From: Mucilaginibacter jinjuensis
GTDB lineage: Bacteria > Bacteroidota > Bacteroidia > Sphingobacteriales > Sphingobacteriaceae
Length of the DNA: 64,000 nucleotides
Direction: 5' to 3'
NCBI RefSeq assembly: GCF_028596025.1
Contig: NZ_CP117167.1
Span: forward strand, 4,340,001 to 4,404,000
The notes beneath the pieces were generated by a model that saw nothing but the letters and a program-made list of their open reading frames with translations, had not been told where the DNA came from and ran no database searches. Shown piece after piece: positions 41,400 to 50,033 of this stretch. Within the stretch, counting starts at the first letter, position 1, and every line of letters begins with the position of its first letter. The position numbers were made by a program, and so were the translations under genes.

Positions 41400-42905
41400 A
41401 TGAACATCCTGCTCTCGCTTCAGCATATTAACGCCGCTATCCAAAACCAAAAAATATTAGATAATATCAGTTTAGAGATTAATCAAGGCCATCACTGGGC
41501 TATTATCGGCAAAAGTGGTTCGGGCAAAAGCGTGTTGCTGAAAGCGATGATCGGCAAGCAGGGAATCTCAGGCGGTAGTATTTCTTATCACTTTAAATCA
41601 TCAGATGATCTTATCAATACTGGCGAACCATTGGCTTTGCAACGTATGGCTTTGATCGAGTCGCGCCATCATTTTAAGAATTTTTCTAATACATCTGATT
41701 TTTACTATCAGCAGCGATACAACTCTTCTGATTCGGAAGATGCCATGACAGTTGAGCAATATTTATCAGCCATCCTTGCCCACGTTACTGAAGAACATTA
41801 TTGGACGCTGGAAAAAGCGGTAGACCGTCTTCGCCTCACTGATCTATACCAAAAGCAACTCATCAAGCTCTCCAACGGCGAAACTAAACGACTGCGAATT
41901 GCTGCGGCATTGGTGAAAAACCCTACCCTGTTATTGTTAGATCAACCTTTAACTGGCCTCGACGTAAACTCACGCCTGTATTTTAGTATATTATTGCAGG
42001 AAATTGCAGATTCGGGCGTGACTGTGATCATGGCAACATCGCCCAATGAAATCCCGGATATTATAAAAACTGTAGCTGTGCTGGAAGATGGCAAGCTAAC
42101 CCAAACCCTTACCCCTGCCCAGGTTGCCGAACATAACTTTGCATGGGCAAGCAGTACGCCTGATGTTGATGAAGCAGAAATTGAATCGCTATTAAGTCTT
42201 ACGGAGTACCCAACCTTCGACTGGATCATCAAAATGAATAATGTAAACGTGCGTTACGGTGACATACAGGTTTTGCACAACATAAACTGGCAGGTAAAGC
42301 AAGGCGAACGCTGGGCATTGCTTGGGCCAAATGGTGCGGGTAAATCAACCTTATTAAGTCTGGCCTATGGTGATAACCCACAGGCTTATGCCAATGATAT
42401 TATTTTGTTCGATAAGAAACGTGGCACCGGCGAAAGCATCTGGGATATTAAACGTAAATGCGGCTTTGTATCACCCGAACTATACCAGTTTTTCCCGATG
42501 GATAATAGCTGTGCACAGGTGATAGAATCTGGGTTTTATGATACGCTGGGTTTGTTTCGCCAAAGTGAACCCAGCCGTGCAGCTATTGTATTACGTTGGA
42601 TGAAGGTTTTTAATATCGAGAAATATGCCCGCCAGTTATTGAAGAATGTACCGGCAAGCGCGCAACGCCTTTGTCTGCTGGCCCGGGCACTGGTTAAGAA
42701 CCCAACCCTGTTAATATTAGATGAACCGTGCCAGGGAATGGATGACCAGCAGCAACAGTTATTTAAGCATCTTGTGGATATCATTTGCAGTAAAAGCAAC
42801 ATCACTTTAATATATGTAACACATTACGCGCATGAGATACCTAATGCGGTTGATCATTACATTCACTTACAAAAAGGCGAGGTTGCACGGGTAGAAACAA
42901 TTTAA
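41400..42905 (+). CDS. ModF-like protein with two ABC ATPase domains
   Basis: 501 residues. Domain 1 has Walker A GKSGSGKS (37-44), the signature LSNGE and Walker B LLLLDQP. Domain 2 has GPNGAGKST and the DNPQAYANDIILFDKKRGTGESIWDIKRKCGFVSPELYQFF stretch that is typical of E. coli ModF (PhrA), then LLILDEPCQGMD. In domain 1 the signature reads LSNGE rather than LSGGE. No membrane domain is fused or adjacent and no modABC is in the window, so a transport role is unsupported here. Confidence 0.88.
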   Translation: MNILLSLQHINAAIQNQKILDNISLEINQGHHWAIIGKSGSGKSVLLKAMIGKQGISGGSISYHFKSSDDLINTGEPLALQRMALIESRHHFKNFSNTSDFYYQQRYNSSDSEDAMTVEQYLSAILAHVTEEHYWTLEKAVDRLRLTDLYQKQLIKLSNGETKRLRIAAALVKNPTLLLLDQPLTGLDVNSRLYFSILLQEIADSGVTVIMATSPNEIPDIIKTVAVLEDGKLTQTLTPAQVAEHNFAWASSTPDVDEAEIESLLSLTEYPTFDWIIKMNNVNVRYGDIQVLHNINWQVKQGERWALLGPNGAGKSTLLSLAYGDNPQAYANDIILFDKKRGTGESIWDIKRKCGFVSPELYQFFPMDNSCAQVIESGFYDTLGLFRQSEPSRAAIVLRWMKVFNIEKYARQLLKNVPASAQRLCLLARALVKNPTLLILDEPCQGMDDQQQQLFKHLVDIICSKSNITLIYVTHYAHEIPNAVDHYIHLQKGEVARVETI

Positions 42906-42956
42906 AAATACCTGAAGCAACACTTATATTAAAAGAAATTTAAATTGCTAATAACA

Positions 42957-43301
42957 ATGAGAAAGCTTTTATTAACAAGAGACAGCGTATCAATGGGTGA
43001 CGATGTTGCAGATAATAGTTTAGAAATTGAGGTAAATGAAGATTGGAAAATTGGTGAAATACTTAATGAAGTATTGAGAATTAATTACCTGCCACAAATA
43101 TGGGGAGGAAAAGCGACCTGGAGCGTTGCTTTTAACAGTCCACTTGCAATAATCGCTCAACAATGGAAAAGGCCAAAAATAATTAACTCCGATTTTCCTT
43201 ATTCAAATACCAATAAATACAAGGATTTTAACCGGCTACATTTTACCTATCATACTCAAAAAGACCCTGATATAGTATATGAAAGTATGAGCAGGATTTG
43301 A
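42957..43301 (+). CDS. Protein of unknown function
   Basis: 114 residues from the ATG at 42957 (MRKLLLTRDSVSMGDDVADNS). Mixed alpha/beta, acidic first half and aromatic centre (LPQIWGGKATWSVAFNSPLAIIAQQW). No signal peptide or membrane helix. AT-rich relative to its neighbours, so recent acquisition is possible. I do not recognise a family. Confidence 0.6.
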   Translation: MRKLLLTRDSVSMGDDVADNSLEIEVNEDWKIGEILNEVLRINYLPQIWGGKATWSVAFNSPLAIIAQQWKRPKIINSDFPYSNTNKYKDFNRLHFTYHTQKDPDIVYESMSRI

Positions 43302-43354
43302 ACTACTTTATAATTTGCGACATTCCAGTGATTGAATATTAAAGTAATTGCCAC

Positions 43355-43362
43355 TATCTTTG
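43355..43362 (+). promoter_or_regulatory. TAnnTTTG -7 element for mqnC
   Basis: TATCTTTG ends 4 nt before the mqnC ATG at 43367, the closest of the near-leaderless arrangements in the window. Confidence 0.6.
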
Positions 43363-43366
43363 TTAT

Positions 43367-44491
43367 ATGAATACAGCTGATCTGTTACAACGCGCGTTGC
43401 AGTTTGATTTTTTGAGCCAGGAAGAAGGCGTTTATTTATATCACCACGCTTCCACGCCCGATTTAATGTACACCGCCAACGAACTGCGTAAAATACAGGT
43501 GCCGCATGGCAAAGTAACCTGGCAGATCGACCGTAACGTTAACACCACCAACGTTTGTATTGCTAACTGTAAGTTCTGTAACTTCTTCCGTCGCCCCGGC
43601 CACGAGGATAGCTACATTACCGATATCGAAACCTACAAACGCAAAATAGAAGAAACCTTTAAATACGGCGGCGACCAGCTTTTACTGCAAGGCGGCCACC
43701 ACCCTGATCTGGGTCTCGCTTTTTATACCGATCTTTTTAAACAGCTGAAGGAACTTTATCCAACGCTGAAACTGCATTCTTTAGGCCCACCCGAAATTGC
43801 CCACGTTGCCAAACTGGAAAACATTAGCCATATCGACGTATTGCGCGCCATGAAAGAAGCAGGCTTAGATTCACTCCCAGGTGCAGGTGCTGAAATTTTG
43901 AACGACCGTGTACGTCGTTTAATTTCAAAAGGTAAATGTGGTGGTAAAGAATGGCTGGACGTAATGCGTGCCGCCCATCAACTGAACTTACCATCATCAG
44001 CCACCATGATGTTTGGCCACGTAGAAACCATCGAAGAACGCTTTGAGCATCTGGTATGGGTTCGCGAGGTACAGTCAGAAAAGCCGGAAGACCATTATGG
44101 TTTTACTGCGTTTATTCCATGGCCTTTCCAGGACGACGGTACTTTATTGCGTAAAGTACGCGGCATCACCAATAACGTAACCGGCGACGAGTATATCCGT
44201 ATGATTGCCCTTTGCCGCATCATGCTGCCGAATATTAAAAACATCCAGGCATCGTGGTTAACTGTTGGTAAACAAGTTGCACAAATTTGTTTACACGCAG
44301 GCGCTAACGATTTTGGTTCGATCATGATCGAAGAGAACGTAGTATCAGCAGCAGGTGCACCTCACCGCTTCACCGCCAAAGGCATCCAGACTGCCATTGA
44401 AGAAGCCGGCTTTGAATCACAGCTTCGTAACCAGAAATATGAATGGCGTGAATTGCCTGCAGAGTTAGAAGAGCAGGTGATTGATTATTAA
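43367..44491 (+). CDS. mqnC: Cyclic dehypoxanthine futalosine synthase (radical SAM)
   Basis: 374 residues. The radical SAM motif C64-x3-C68-x2-C71 sits in VCIANCKFCNF. Later segments QLLLQGGHHPDLGLAFYTDLF, HSLGPPEIAHVA, FGHVETIEERFEHLVWVREVQ and FTAFIPWPFQ match MqnC rather than MqnE. It cyclises dehypoxanthine futalosine in the futalosine route to menaquinone, the quinone for complex I (nuo genes here). Other mqn genes are not in the window. Confidence 0.94.
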   Translation: MNTADLLQRALQFDFLSQEEGVYLYHHASTPDLMYTANELRKIQVPHGKVTWQIDRNVNTTNVCIANCKFCNFFRRPGHEDSYITDIETYKRKIEETFKYGGDQLLLQGGHHPDLGLAFYTDLFKQLKELYPTLKLHSLGPPEIAHVAKLENISHIDVLRAMKEAGLDSLPGAGAEILNDRVRRLISKGKCGGKEWLDVMRAAHQLNLPSSATMMFGHVETIEERFEHLVWVREVQSEKPEDHYGFTAFIPWPFQDDGTLLRKVRGITNNVTGDEYIRMIALCRIMLPNIKNIQASWLTVGKQVAQICLHAGANDFGSIMIEENVVSAAGAPHRFTAKGIQTAIEEAGFESQLRNQKYEWRELPAELEEQVIDY

Positions 44492-44541
44492 GACCTCTCC
44501 CCGGCCCTATCCAAAGGAGAGGGAGCTTGAAAAAACCATAA

Positions 44542-44650
44542 CGTCATGCTGAACTTGTTTCAGCACCCCACGGGACAGGTAGCAGACTTTTAATATCTTA
44601 GACTTAGCATGTGGGATGCCGATCCCAACGATAGTCGGGACGGCATGACG
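44542..44650. repeat. REP-like CGTCATGCTGAACTTGTTTCAGCA words
   Basis: CGTCATGCTGAACTTGTTTCAGCA (from 44542) and GGGATGCCGATCCCAACGATAGTCGGGACGGCATGACGGG (from 44612) are opposed in part (CGTCATGC/GCATGACG). It may serve as terminator for mqnC and carries upstream in-frame Met codons that should not be taken for the deformylase start. Confidence 0.55.
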
Positions 44651-44671
44651 GGCGTAGAGAAACATAGCCTA

Positions 44672-45153
44672 ATGAAAACCCTCCAAGACCTCCTCCTGCT
44701 CGGCGATGCACGTCTTTATGAAGTTTGCGCTCCAATCCAACAATCCGAATTACATTTAGTAAAGGACTGGGTAGCTGATCTGGATAATGTGATGAAAGAA
44801 GTAAGGGTGAAGTATGGTTTCGGTCGTGCTATTGCTGCACCACAATTGGTATCATGAAACGGTTGATCTACATGAATATTGATAAACCCATTATTTTCAT
44901 CAACCCCGAACTCACCGATTTAAGCGAAGGCCTTTTCGAACTATGTGATGATTGTATGAGCTTCCCTAACTTGCTGGTGAAAGTAAAACGACATCAATCC
45001 CTCACTATCAGATATCTTGATGAAAACTGGCAACCGCGGCAATGGAAATTGGAAAATGATTTATCTGAATTATTGCAACACGAGTATGATCATTTGGATG
45101 GGATACTTTGCACCATGCGTGCTGTGGATGAGAAGGCGTTTAAGTGGAGGTAG
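44672..45153 (+). pseudogene. Peptide deformylase, split by a one-base frameshift
   Basis: Two frames together encode a deformylase. 44672-44857 gives MKTLQDLLLLGDARLYEVC to GFGRAIAAPQLVS and a stop. 44854-45153 gives MKRLIYMNIDKPIIFINPEL, CMSFP (motif II Cys) and HEYDHLDG (motif III, HExxH). Adding one G at 44848-44850 would join them as AAPQ-LGIM-KRL, the expected continuation of motif I. The ORFs overlap as ATGA (44854-44857), so coupled translation of two fragments is conceivable. Otherwise it is a pseudogene or a sequencing error. The genome must have another deformylase. Confidence 0.8.
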
Positions 45154-45531
45154 CTGGTTATTGGGTTAATTGTTATTGGGTTATTGGTTTTCCGAATTTG
45201 TCATTTCGAACGTATGTGAGAAATCTTATGCTTAACGATTGGCAAACCGTACAAGATTTCTCCTATCATCGAAATGACGAGACGATTAACCATACTGGCA
45301 ATTACTCACTACTCACCATTAAATAAAAAAGGTCGGCTTCACTCTCGCAGTTCAACCCGACCCTACATCTACCTATGAAAAACATATCCTCTTGGAAGGA
45401 CATATAGATATAGACAAAGGCTGTACCAATATGCCAAACATTGCCTAATAGGCAATAAACAATGTTTTTATAGGATAACATTTTCACACTGGGGAAAATA
45501 TATCACTATTTATGGGATAAATTTCCCCACA
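45154..45531. other. Gap with REP element and first copy of duplicated small-RNA-like block
   Basis: 45200-45281 is a TGTCATTTCGAACG... / ...CGAAATGACG REP-like pair. 45306-45424 is closely matched at 47454-47572 (see the ncRNA entries). The remaining AT-rich sequence, including the AATAGGCAATAAACAATG stretch near 45449, holds no gene I can support. Confidence 0.6.
45324..45418 (-). ncRNA. Candidate small RNA, copy 1
   Basis: On the minus strand: a short hairpin TCCTTCCAAGAGGA, a conserved stretch (ATGTTTTTCATAGGTAGATG), then GGTCGG (45362-45357) / CCGACC (45336-45331) with loop and T-run TTTTTTATT, an intrinsic terminator. The block recurs at 47473-47566. The two copies differ in the hairpin but keep its pairing (ATCCTCCATAAGGAT there). 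This suggests RNA structure is preserved. No open frame. The transcript and its 5' end are inferred. Confidence 0.45.
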
Positions 45532-45533
45532 AT

Positions 45534-45565
45534 GAAAAAGGCGCCCCAACTGGAGCGCCTTTTTC
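45534..45565 (-). terminator. Terminator of ferritin-like pair 1
   Basis: An 11-bp stem GAAAAAGGCGC (45534-45544) / GCGCCTTTTTC (45555-45565), 20 nt past the stop of the 45585 gene. Confidence 0.85.
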
Positions 45566-45584
45566 ACTTATATAGATTGGTTAT

Positions 45585-46412
45585 TTATGATTTAATAAAT
45601 GGCGATACAATAGCTAAAACAGATGCTTTATCTAAAGGTTCGTCAAATGCTTCAATGGCTGCTGTGATTGTAGTTTTACCACTTACTGCATTTAAAGTTG
45701 TAATATCAACCCCACCCTGCATAACATTATTCTCACCAGCATAAGATGCATTTACCGCAGCAATACCGGTATCATTTGATACAGTAGCACTACCCGAGAT
45801 CCATGGTTTAATATTTACACCTTTTGAGGCACGCAGGTAGCGGATGGCTGATGCATGGCGTGCTTCAACTGCATGGATTTGCAAAGCTGCGGTTAACACA
45901 ACCTGATTACCTAATAGGTTACCGGCCTGGCCTTTATAAGCGCGAACGCCTGTATCTTCAAATGTTTCGGCAACGGCCAGATAAGTGTTATAATTGGTTA
46001 GTACATCTGCAAAGGTACCTTTAGCTGTTAAGTCGAAACTTGGTGAAGTTACTGCTGCACTACCTAATACTGATTTTAAGAAAGCTACGTGTGCATTTTC
46101 GTGCCCGGCTACTGTAGTAAAATAACCTTTATCAGCGGCGGGGATTAAATTAGCTTGTGCTAAACCCTGGTTGTAAAAATATGCTTCCAGGTACTCCAGC
46201 GTTAAAGCAAAGTTTAAAACATCGTTTACACTTGATGTAGTTTGGCCATAAGCTCTTTTAAACAATGTGCTGAAAGCAAAAGGCAAAGCTGCAACAGCTA
46301 CCTTGCTGCCAAAACTTGTTATATTTTTTATCGCGTCGCGGCGCGGGCTCATCCTGTCCTGAAACTCCGGATCAACCTGTTGTATTTCGTCTATTACGTT
46401 AAATAAATTCAT
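45585..46412 (-). CDS. Ferritin-like domain protein, pair 1 gene B
   Basis: 275 residues. An N-terminal cytoplasm-like head with SPRRDAIKNITSFGSKVAVAALPFAFSTLF resembles a Tat-type export segment. The rest is a ferritin-like four-helix bundle: LNFALTLEYLEAYFYNQGL, HENAHVAFLKSVLG, FEDTGVRAYKG and IHAVEARHASAIRYLR carry the Glu/His ligands of a di-iron site. The family (ferritin_2, related to plant desiccation-associated Pcc13-62) has no firm function; stress or desiccation roles are proposed. It lies 21 nt downstream of its partner at 46434. Confidence 0.88.
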   Translation of the reverse strand: MNLFNVIDEIQQVDPEFQDRMSPRRDAIKNITSFGSKVAVAALPFAFSTLFKRAYGQTTSSVNDVLNFALTLEYLEAYFYNQGLAQANLIPAADKGYFTTVAGHENAHVAFLKSVLGSAAVTSPSFDLTAKGTFADVLTNYNTYLAVAETFEDTGVRAYKGQAGNLLGNQVVLTAALQIHAVEARHASAIRYLRASKGVNIKPWISGSATVSNDTGIAAVNASYAGENNVMQGGVDITTLNAVSGKTTITAAIEAFDEPLDKASVLAIVSPFIKS

Positions 46413-46433
46413 GATTTCCCTGTTTTAAACCGA

Positions 46434-47126
46434 TTAATAAATACCCAATGCTGGTGCTAAAATCTTTTTGCCCGATAAATAAGTGTTGGCAATAGGCACA
46501 ACTTGTTGCGGCGATTTAGCGCCATCCAATCCGTTTGCGTCGATAACTGTGCTATCAGCAAATGAACCCGGAGCAATCAGGTTGCGGATCAATGAGGCGT
46601 GGCGTGCTTCAACCGAAACAATTTTACCGGCAAGAGCCAGGTAGTTAACATCCTTAATCATGTAACCTGCACCGTTGTAAGCCGATACGCCTAAGTCTTC
46701 AAATGCTTTTGCAGCACCTAAAACGCTGGTACGGTCAGAGAAATTGATTGAACTAAAATTGGGAGTTAAACCCGGGATAGCATTGCCACCAAGCGCAGCT
46801 TTAAAAAACTCGCGGTGTGCAACTTCGTGATCACGAATGTCGGTTAGTAATGCTTTTTCATAAGTGCTTTGGTTGGAATATGGTGTAGCTGCTACCTGTG
46901 TATAGAAAGCAGCCTCCAGTTGCTCCAATGCGTAAGCATAGTTTAAAATGGCAATATCGCCAGATCCCAAATCAACGTGGTCATTAACCACTGATGCTGC
47001 ATGATCTTTAGAGCATGATGCCATGGTGAGTACTCCGGCCATTACTGCGGCCCCTGTACCTGCATAACGCAGAAACTGGCGCCTTGCCATTCCCTCGTTC
47101 TGTAGTTCTTGTGTAAGTGTTTTCAT
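46434..47126 (-). CDS. Ferritin-like domain protein, pair 1 gene A (Tat signal)
   Basis: 230 residues. The Tat-type signal MARRQFLRYAGTGAAVMAGVLTMASCS ends in a possible lipobox. The bundle shows ILNYAYALEQLEAAFYTQV, DIRDHEVAHREFFKAAL, FEDLGVSAYNGAGY and IVSVEARHASLIRNLIAPG with E/H ligands. First gene of the pair; the second follows 21 nt later. An exported di-iron protein is inferred. A ~70% similar paralogue is at 48567. Confidence 0.88.
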   Translation of the reverse strand: MKTLTQELQNEGMARRQFLRYAGTGAAVMAGVLTMASCSKDHAASVVNDHVDLGSGDIAILNYAYALEQLEAAFYTQVAATPYSNQSTYEKALLTDIRDHEVAHREFFKAALGGNAIPGLTPNFSSINFSDRTSVLGAAKAFEDLGVSAYNGAGYMIKDVNYLALAGKIVSVEARHASLIRNLIAPGSFADSTVIDANGLDGAKSPQQVVPIANTYLSGKKILAPALGIY

Positions 47127-47472
47127 AGAAGTGATATATTAACTAATAATAAATTATTTATATGCTCTTGTTAATACACTACATACCGTAGATGGTTGGG
47201 CTTCGGATTTATAATTCGCAGAGCCAAAAGCGCTGGCAAACACACTGGTTGTAAAAAACGATGAATTGGAGATACTGACAGCTATTTGAGATTATGCAAT
47301 ATTTTCAGTTTGGAGAAGAGAAAGGATATGGCTATTGAAGTATACTAACAGATTTGTCATTTGGTTGTGCACCGGGAAGGTAAATAGTATAAGATTTCTC
47401 CTGTCGGTCGAAACGACAAGTTACCGCTGAGCAACAATTCACAACTCACTCATTCACTACTCACCATTAAAT

Positions 47473-47566
47473 AAAAAAAGGTCGGCTTCACTCTCGCAGT
47501 TTACCCGACCCTACATCTACCTATGAAAAACATAATCCTTATGGAGGATTGAATATATATAGACAA
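47473..47566 (-). ncRNA. Candidate small RNA, copy 2
   Basis: Same layout as copy 1: terminator stem GGTCGG/CCGACC (47510-47505 and 47485-47480) with T-run, an identical middle of about 45 nt, and a 5' hairpin whose arms differ from copy 1 but still pair. Position relative to the ferritin-like pair is the same as for copy 1. Confidence 0.45.
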
Positions 47567-47683
47567 AGCCTGTGCCATGGCGCTAAATCCTAATCAAGGG
47601 TTGTTTACACACCATTTGTAACGAACACGTTACACAAAGTGGGGAATTTTATACTCGTAATAGCCTAAAATTTCCACACAAAA

Positions 47684-47705
47684 AAGGCGAAGTATAAGCC
47701 GCCTT
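47684..47705 (-). terminator. Terminator of ferritin-like pair 2
   Basis: Stem AAGGCG (47684-47689) / CGCCTT (47700-47705), T-run on the minus strand, 22 nt past the stop at 47727. Confidence 0.7.
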
Positions 47706-47726
47706 CATATTTTAATTTAATTATGA

Positions 47727-48554
47727 TTAAGAAGCTATAAACGGAACCAATATATTTAAAACAGTGGCTTTATCTAATGGCTCATCAAATGCTTCAATTG
47801 CTGCGGTAATTGAGGTAGTACCGTTAACAGCATTTAAAGTAGTAATATCTATCCCATTTTGTACCGTATTATTTTCATTCGCGTACGAAGCATTTGATAC
47901 AATAACACCTGTATCATTAAATACCGTACTGCTGCCCGAAATCCAGGGTTTAATATTTGCACCTCTTGAAGCACGCAGATAGCGGATAGCTGAGGCGTGG
48001 CGCCCTTCAACAGAATGAATTTGTAAGGCTGCTGTTAGCACAACCTGGTTGCCCAACAGGTTACCCATCTGGCCTTTATAGGCACGCACACCAGTATCCT
48101 CAAATATTTCAGCAACAAGCAGATAGGTATTGTAATTGGTTAATACATCGCCAAAAATGCCTTTAGCAGTTAGGTCAAACTTTGGCGATGCAATTGCGGC
48201 ATTTCCCAAAATATTTTTCAAAAAAGCCACGTGTGCATTTTCGTGCCCGGCTATTGTGGTTATATAACTTTTATGAGCTACCGGGATTAAATTAGCTTGC
48301 GCTAAACCCTGGTTATAGAAATAAGCTTCAAGATATTCGAGCGTTAAAGCAAAGTTTAATACATCATTTACCGGGGTAGTATTTTGGCTATAGGCCTTTT
48401 TTAGTAAGGCACTAAAGGCAAACGGCAATGTAGCCATAGCTACCTTGCTGCCAAAGCTGGTTATATTTTTTATCGCGGCACGGCGAGGGCTGATCCTGTC
48501 TTCAAACTCTGCGTCAACCTCTTTTATCTCCTCTATTATGCCAAATAAATTCAT
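47727..48554 (-). CDS. Ferritin-like domain protein, pair 2 gene B
   Basis: 275 residues, the same length as its paralogue at 45585 and about 75-80% identical by eye. SPRRAAIKNITSFGSKVAMATLPFAF near the start, then LNFALTLEYLEAYFYNQGLAQANL, GHENAHVAFLKNI, FEDTGVRAYKGQMG and SVEGRHASAIRYLRASRG. In the last motif EARHAS has become EGRHAS, which could affect helix packing but keeps Glu and His. It lies 12 nt after its partner gene. Confidence 0.88.
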   Translation of the reverse strand: MNLFGIIEEIKEVDAEFEDRISPRRAAIKNITSFGSKVAMATLPFAFSALLKKAYSQNTTPVNDVLNFALTLEYLEAYFYNQGLAQANLIPVAHKSYITTIAGHENAHVAFLKNILGNAAIASPKFDLTAKGIFGDVLTNYNTYLLVAEIFEDTGVRAYKGQMGNLLGNQVVLTAALQIHSVEGRHASAIRYLRASRGANIKPWISGSSTVFNDTGVIVSNASYANENNTVQNGIDITTLNAVNGTTSITAAIEAFDEPLDKATVLNILVPFIAS

Positions 48555-48566
48555 TAATATTTTTGT

Positions 48567-49259
48567 TTAATAAATACCAAAAGCCGGTGCTAAAATCTTC
48601 TTTACACTTATAAAAGTATTAACAACAGGTATTACCTGCTGCGGCGATTGAGCAATATCCAACCCGTTTGTATCAATCACAGTATTATCTGCAAATGAGC
48701 CAACTGCAATCAGATTACGGATCAGTGATGCATGGCGTGCTTCAACAGAGGCAATTTTACTTGCAACAGCAAGGTAACTTGCATCCTTAATCATATAACC
48801 TGCACCGTTGTATGCTGATACCCCCAAGTCTTCAAATGATTTTGCTGCTGCTAAAACACTGGTACGGTCGGCAAAATTAATTGAACTAAAATCTATCGTT
48901 AATTTAGGGATGGCAATCCCTGCAAGGGCTGTTTTAAAAAATTCGCGGTGCGATACTTCATGATCGCGGATATCTGTTAACACAGATTTTTCATAAGCAG
49001 AAATGCTTGTATACGGCGATGCCACAACCTGGGTATAAAAGGCGGCTTCCAGTTGTTCTAAAGCATAAGCATAATTTAAAATGGCAACATCGCCGGTACC
49101 CAAATCAACGTGGTCATTATAAATATTTTGTTTAGAATTATCTTTAGAACATGAGGCGATAAGCGCTGCAGCAAATAGCGCAGTACCGGTACCTGCATAT
49201 TGCAGAAACTGCCGTCGCGCCATTCCTTCGCTTTTTTTATCTCCTGTTGTTATTTTCAT
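48567..49259 (-). CDS. Ferritin-like domain protein, pair 2 gene A (Tat signal)
   Basis: 230 residues, paralogous to 46434 with the same length. Tat-type signal MARRQFLQYAGTGTALFAAALIASCS, then ILNYAYALEQLEAAFYTQVVA, DIRDHEVSHREFFK, FEDLGVSAYNGAGYMIKD and IASVEARHASLIRNLI. Ligand residues are all kept. First gene of the second pair; it is divergent from scpB. Confidence 0.88.
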   Translation of the reverse strand: MKITTGDKKSEGMARRQFLQYAGTGTALFAAALIASCSKDNSKQNIYNDHVDLGTGDVAILNYAYALEQLEAAFYTQVVASPYTSISAYEKSVLTDIRDHEVSHREFFKTALAGIAIPKLTIDFSSINFADRTSVLAAAKSFEDLGVSAYNGAGYMIKDASYLAVASKIASVEARHASLIRNLIAVGSFADNTVIDTNGLDIAQSPQQVIPVVNTFISVKKILAPAFGIY

Positions 49260-49344
49260 AAACGATAGAAGTTTAACTTTTAATTCCTGACTTACTTTTC
49301 CCGAAAAACCTGCGCTGAAAGCTACTTCTTACTATATTTACCCA

Positions 49345-49905
49345 GTGGAAAATATCGACCAATATTTAGAAGCATTGATATTTGCTTCAGAACAGAGCAT
49401 CAGGTTAGAAGAACTTCAGTATTGCTTGCAAAGTGTTTTTAATGAAGACTTTAGCACAGACATCATCAACAAATCTATCAATAGCATACAGGCAAAATAT
49501 GCCGACGAACGTTTCGCCATTGAATTGGTTAAGATAGGAAATGGTTATCAATTTCTCACTAAAAAGGCATATCATTTAGCAATTAATCAACTACAGCTGC
49601 AAAGGTCTAAGAAAAAGCTAAGCCAGGCCGCTATAGAAACGCTGGCAATTATTGCTTACCGGCAGCCTATTACTAAGGTAGAAATTGAGCAGATCCGCGG
49701 CGTGAACTGCGATTATACCGTGCAAAAATTACTGGAAAAAGAGTTGATTAGTATAGCCGGAAAATCTGACACTGTAGGCAAACCGATATTGTATGCTACC
49801 AGCCCCTTATTTATGGATTATTTTGGTATCAACAACATTAATGAGCTGCCGCAGATTAAAGAACTGGTTAATGAAAGTGACGCTATTGGCGACCAGACAG
49901 AATAA
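49345..49905 (+). CDS. scpB: Segregation and condensation protein B
   Basis: 186 residues from GTG at 49345; the next in-frame Met is far inside. Start ENIDQYLEALIFASEQSIRLEELQYCL and LSQAAIETLAIIAYRQPITKVEIEQIRGVNCDYTVQKLLEKELI are diagnostic of the winged-helix ScpB. ScpB binds ScpA on the SMC kleisin complex that organises the chromosome. No scpA is nearby. Confidence 0.94.
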   Translation: MENIDQYLEALIFASEQSIRLEELQYCLQSVFNEDFSTDIINKSINSIQAKYADERFAIELVKIGNGYQFLTKKAYHLAINQLQLQRSKKKLSQAAIETLAIIAYRQPITKVEIEQIRGVNCDYTVQKLLEKELISIAGKSDTVGKPILYATSPLFMDYFGINNINELPQIKELVNESDAIGDQTE

Positions 49906-50033
49906 TTTTTTCATTTTTTTATAAACAAGCAATTTTTTTATTTTTGAGAAACACTAAATTTGTACCTATAGGTAACAAAGAAGTAAATATTAGTTATCTT
50001 GCTTATACAATTACACCTTAAGTTTTAAGTGCA

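Larger units (their letters stand above)
47127..47726. other. 600-nt gap with second copy of the small-RNA-like block
   Basis: 47350-47412 has a degraded TGTCATTTGG...CGAAACGACA REP word. 47454-47572 matches 45306-45424 (ncRNA candidate). 47684-47705 is the terminator of pair 2. The first 200 nt, upstream of the pair 1 genes, presumably hold their promoter, but I find no clear TAnnTTTG on that strand. Confidence 0.55.
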
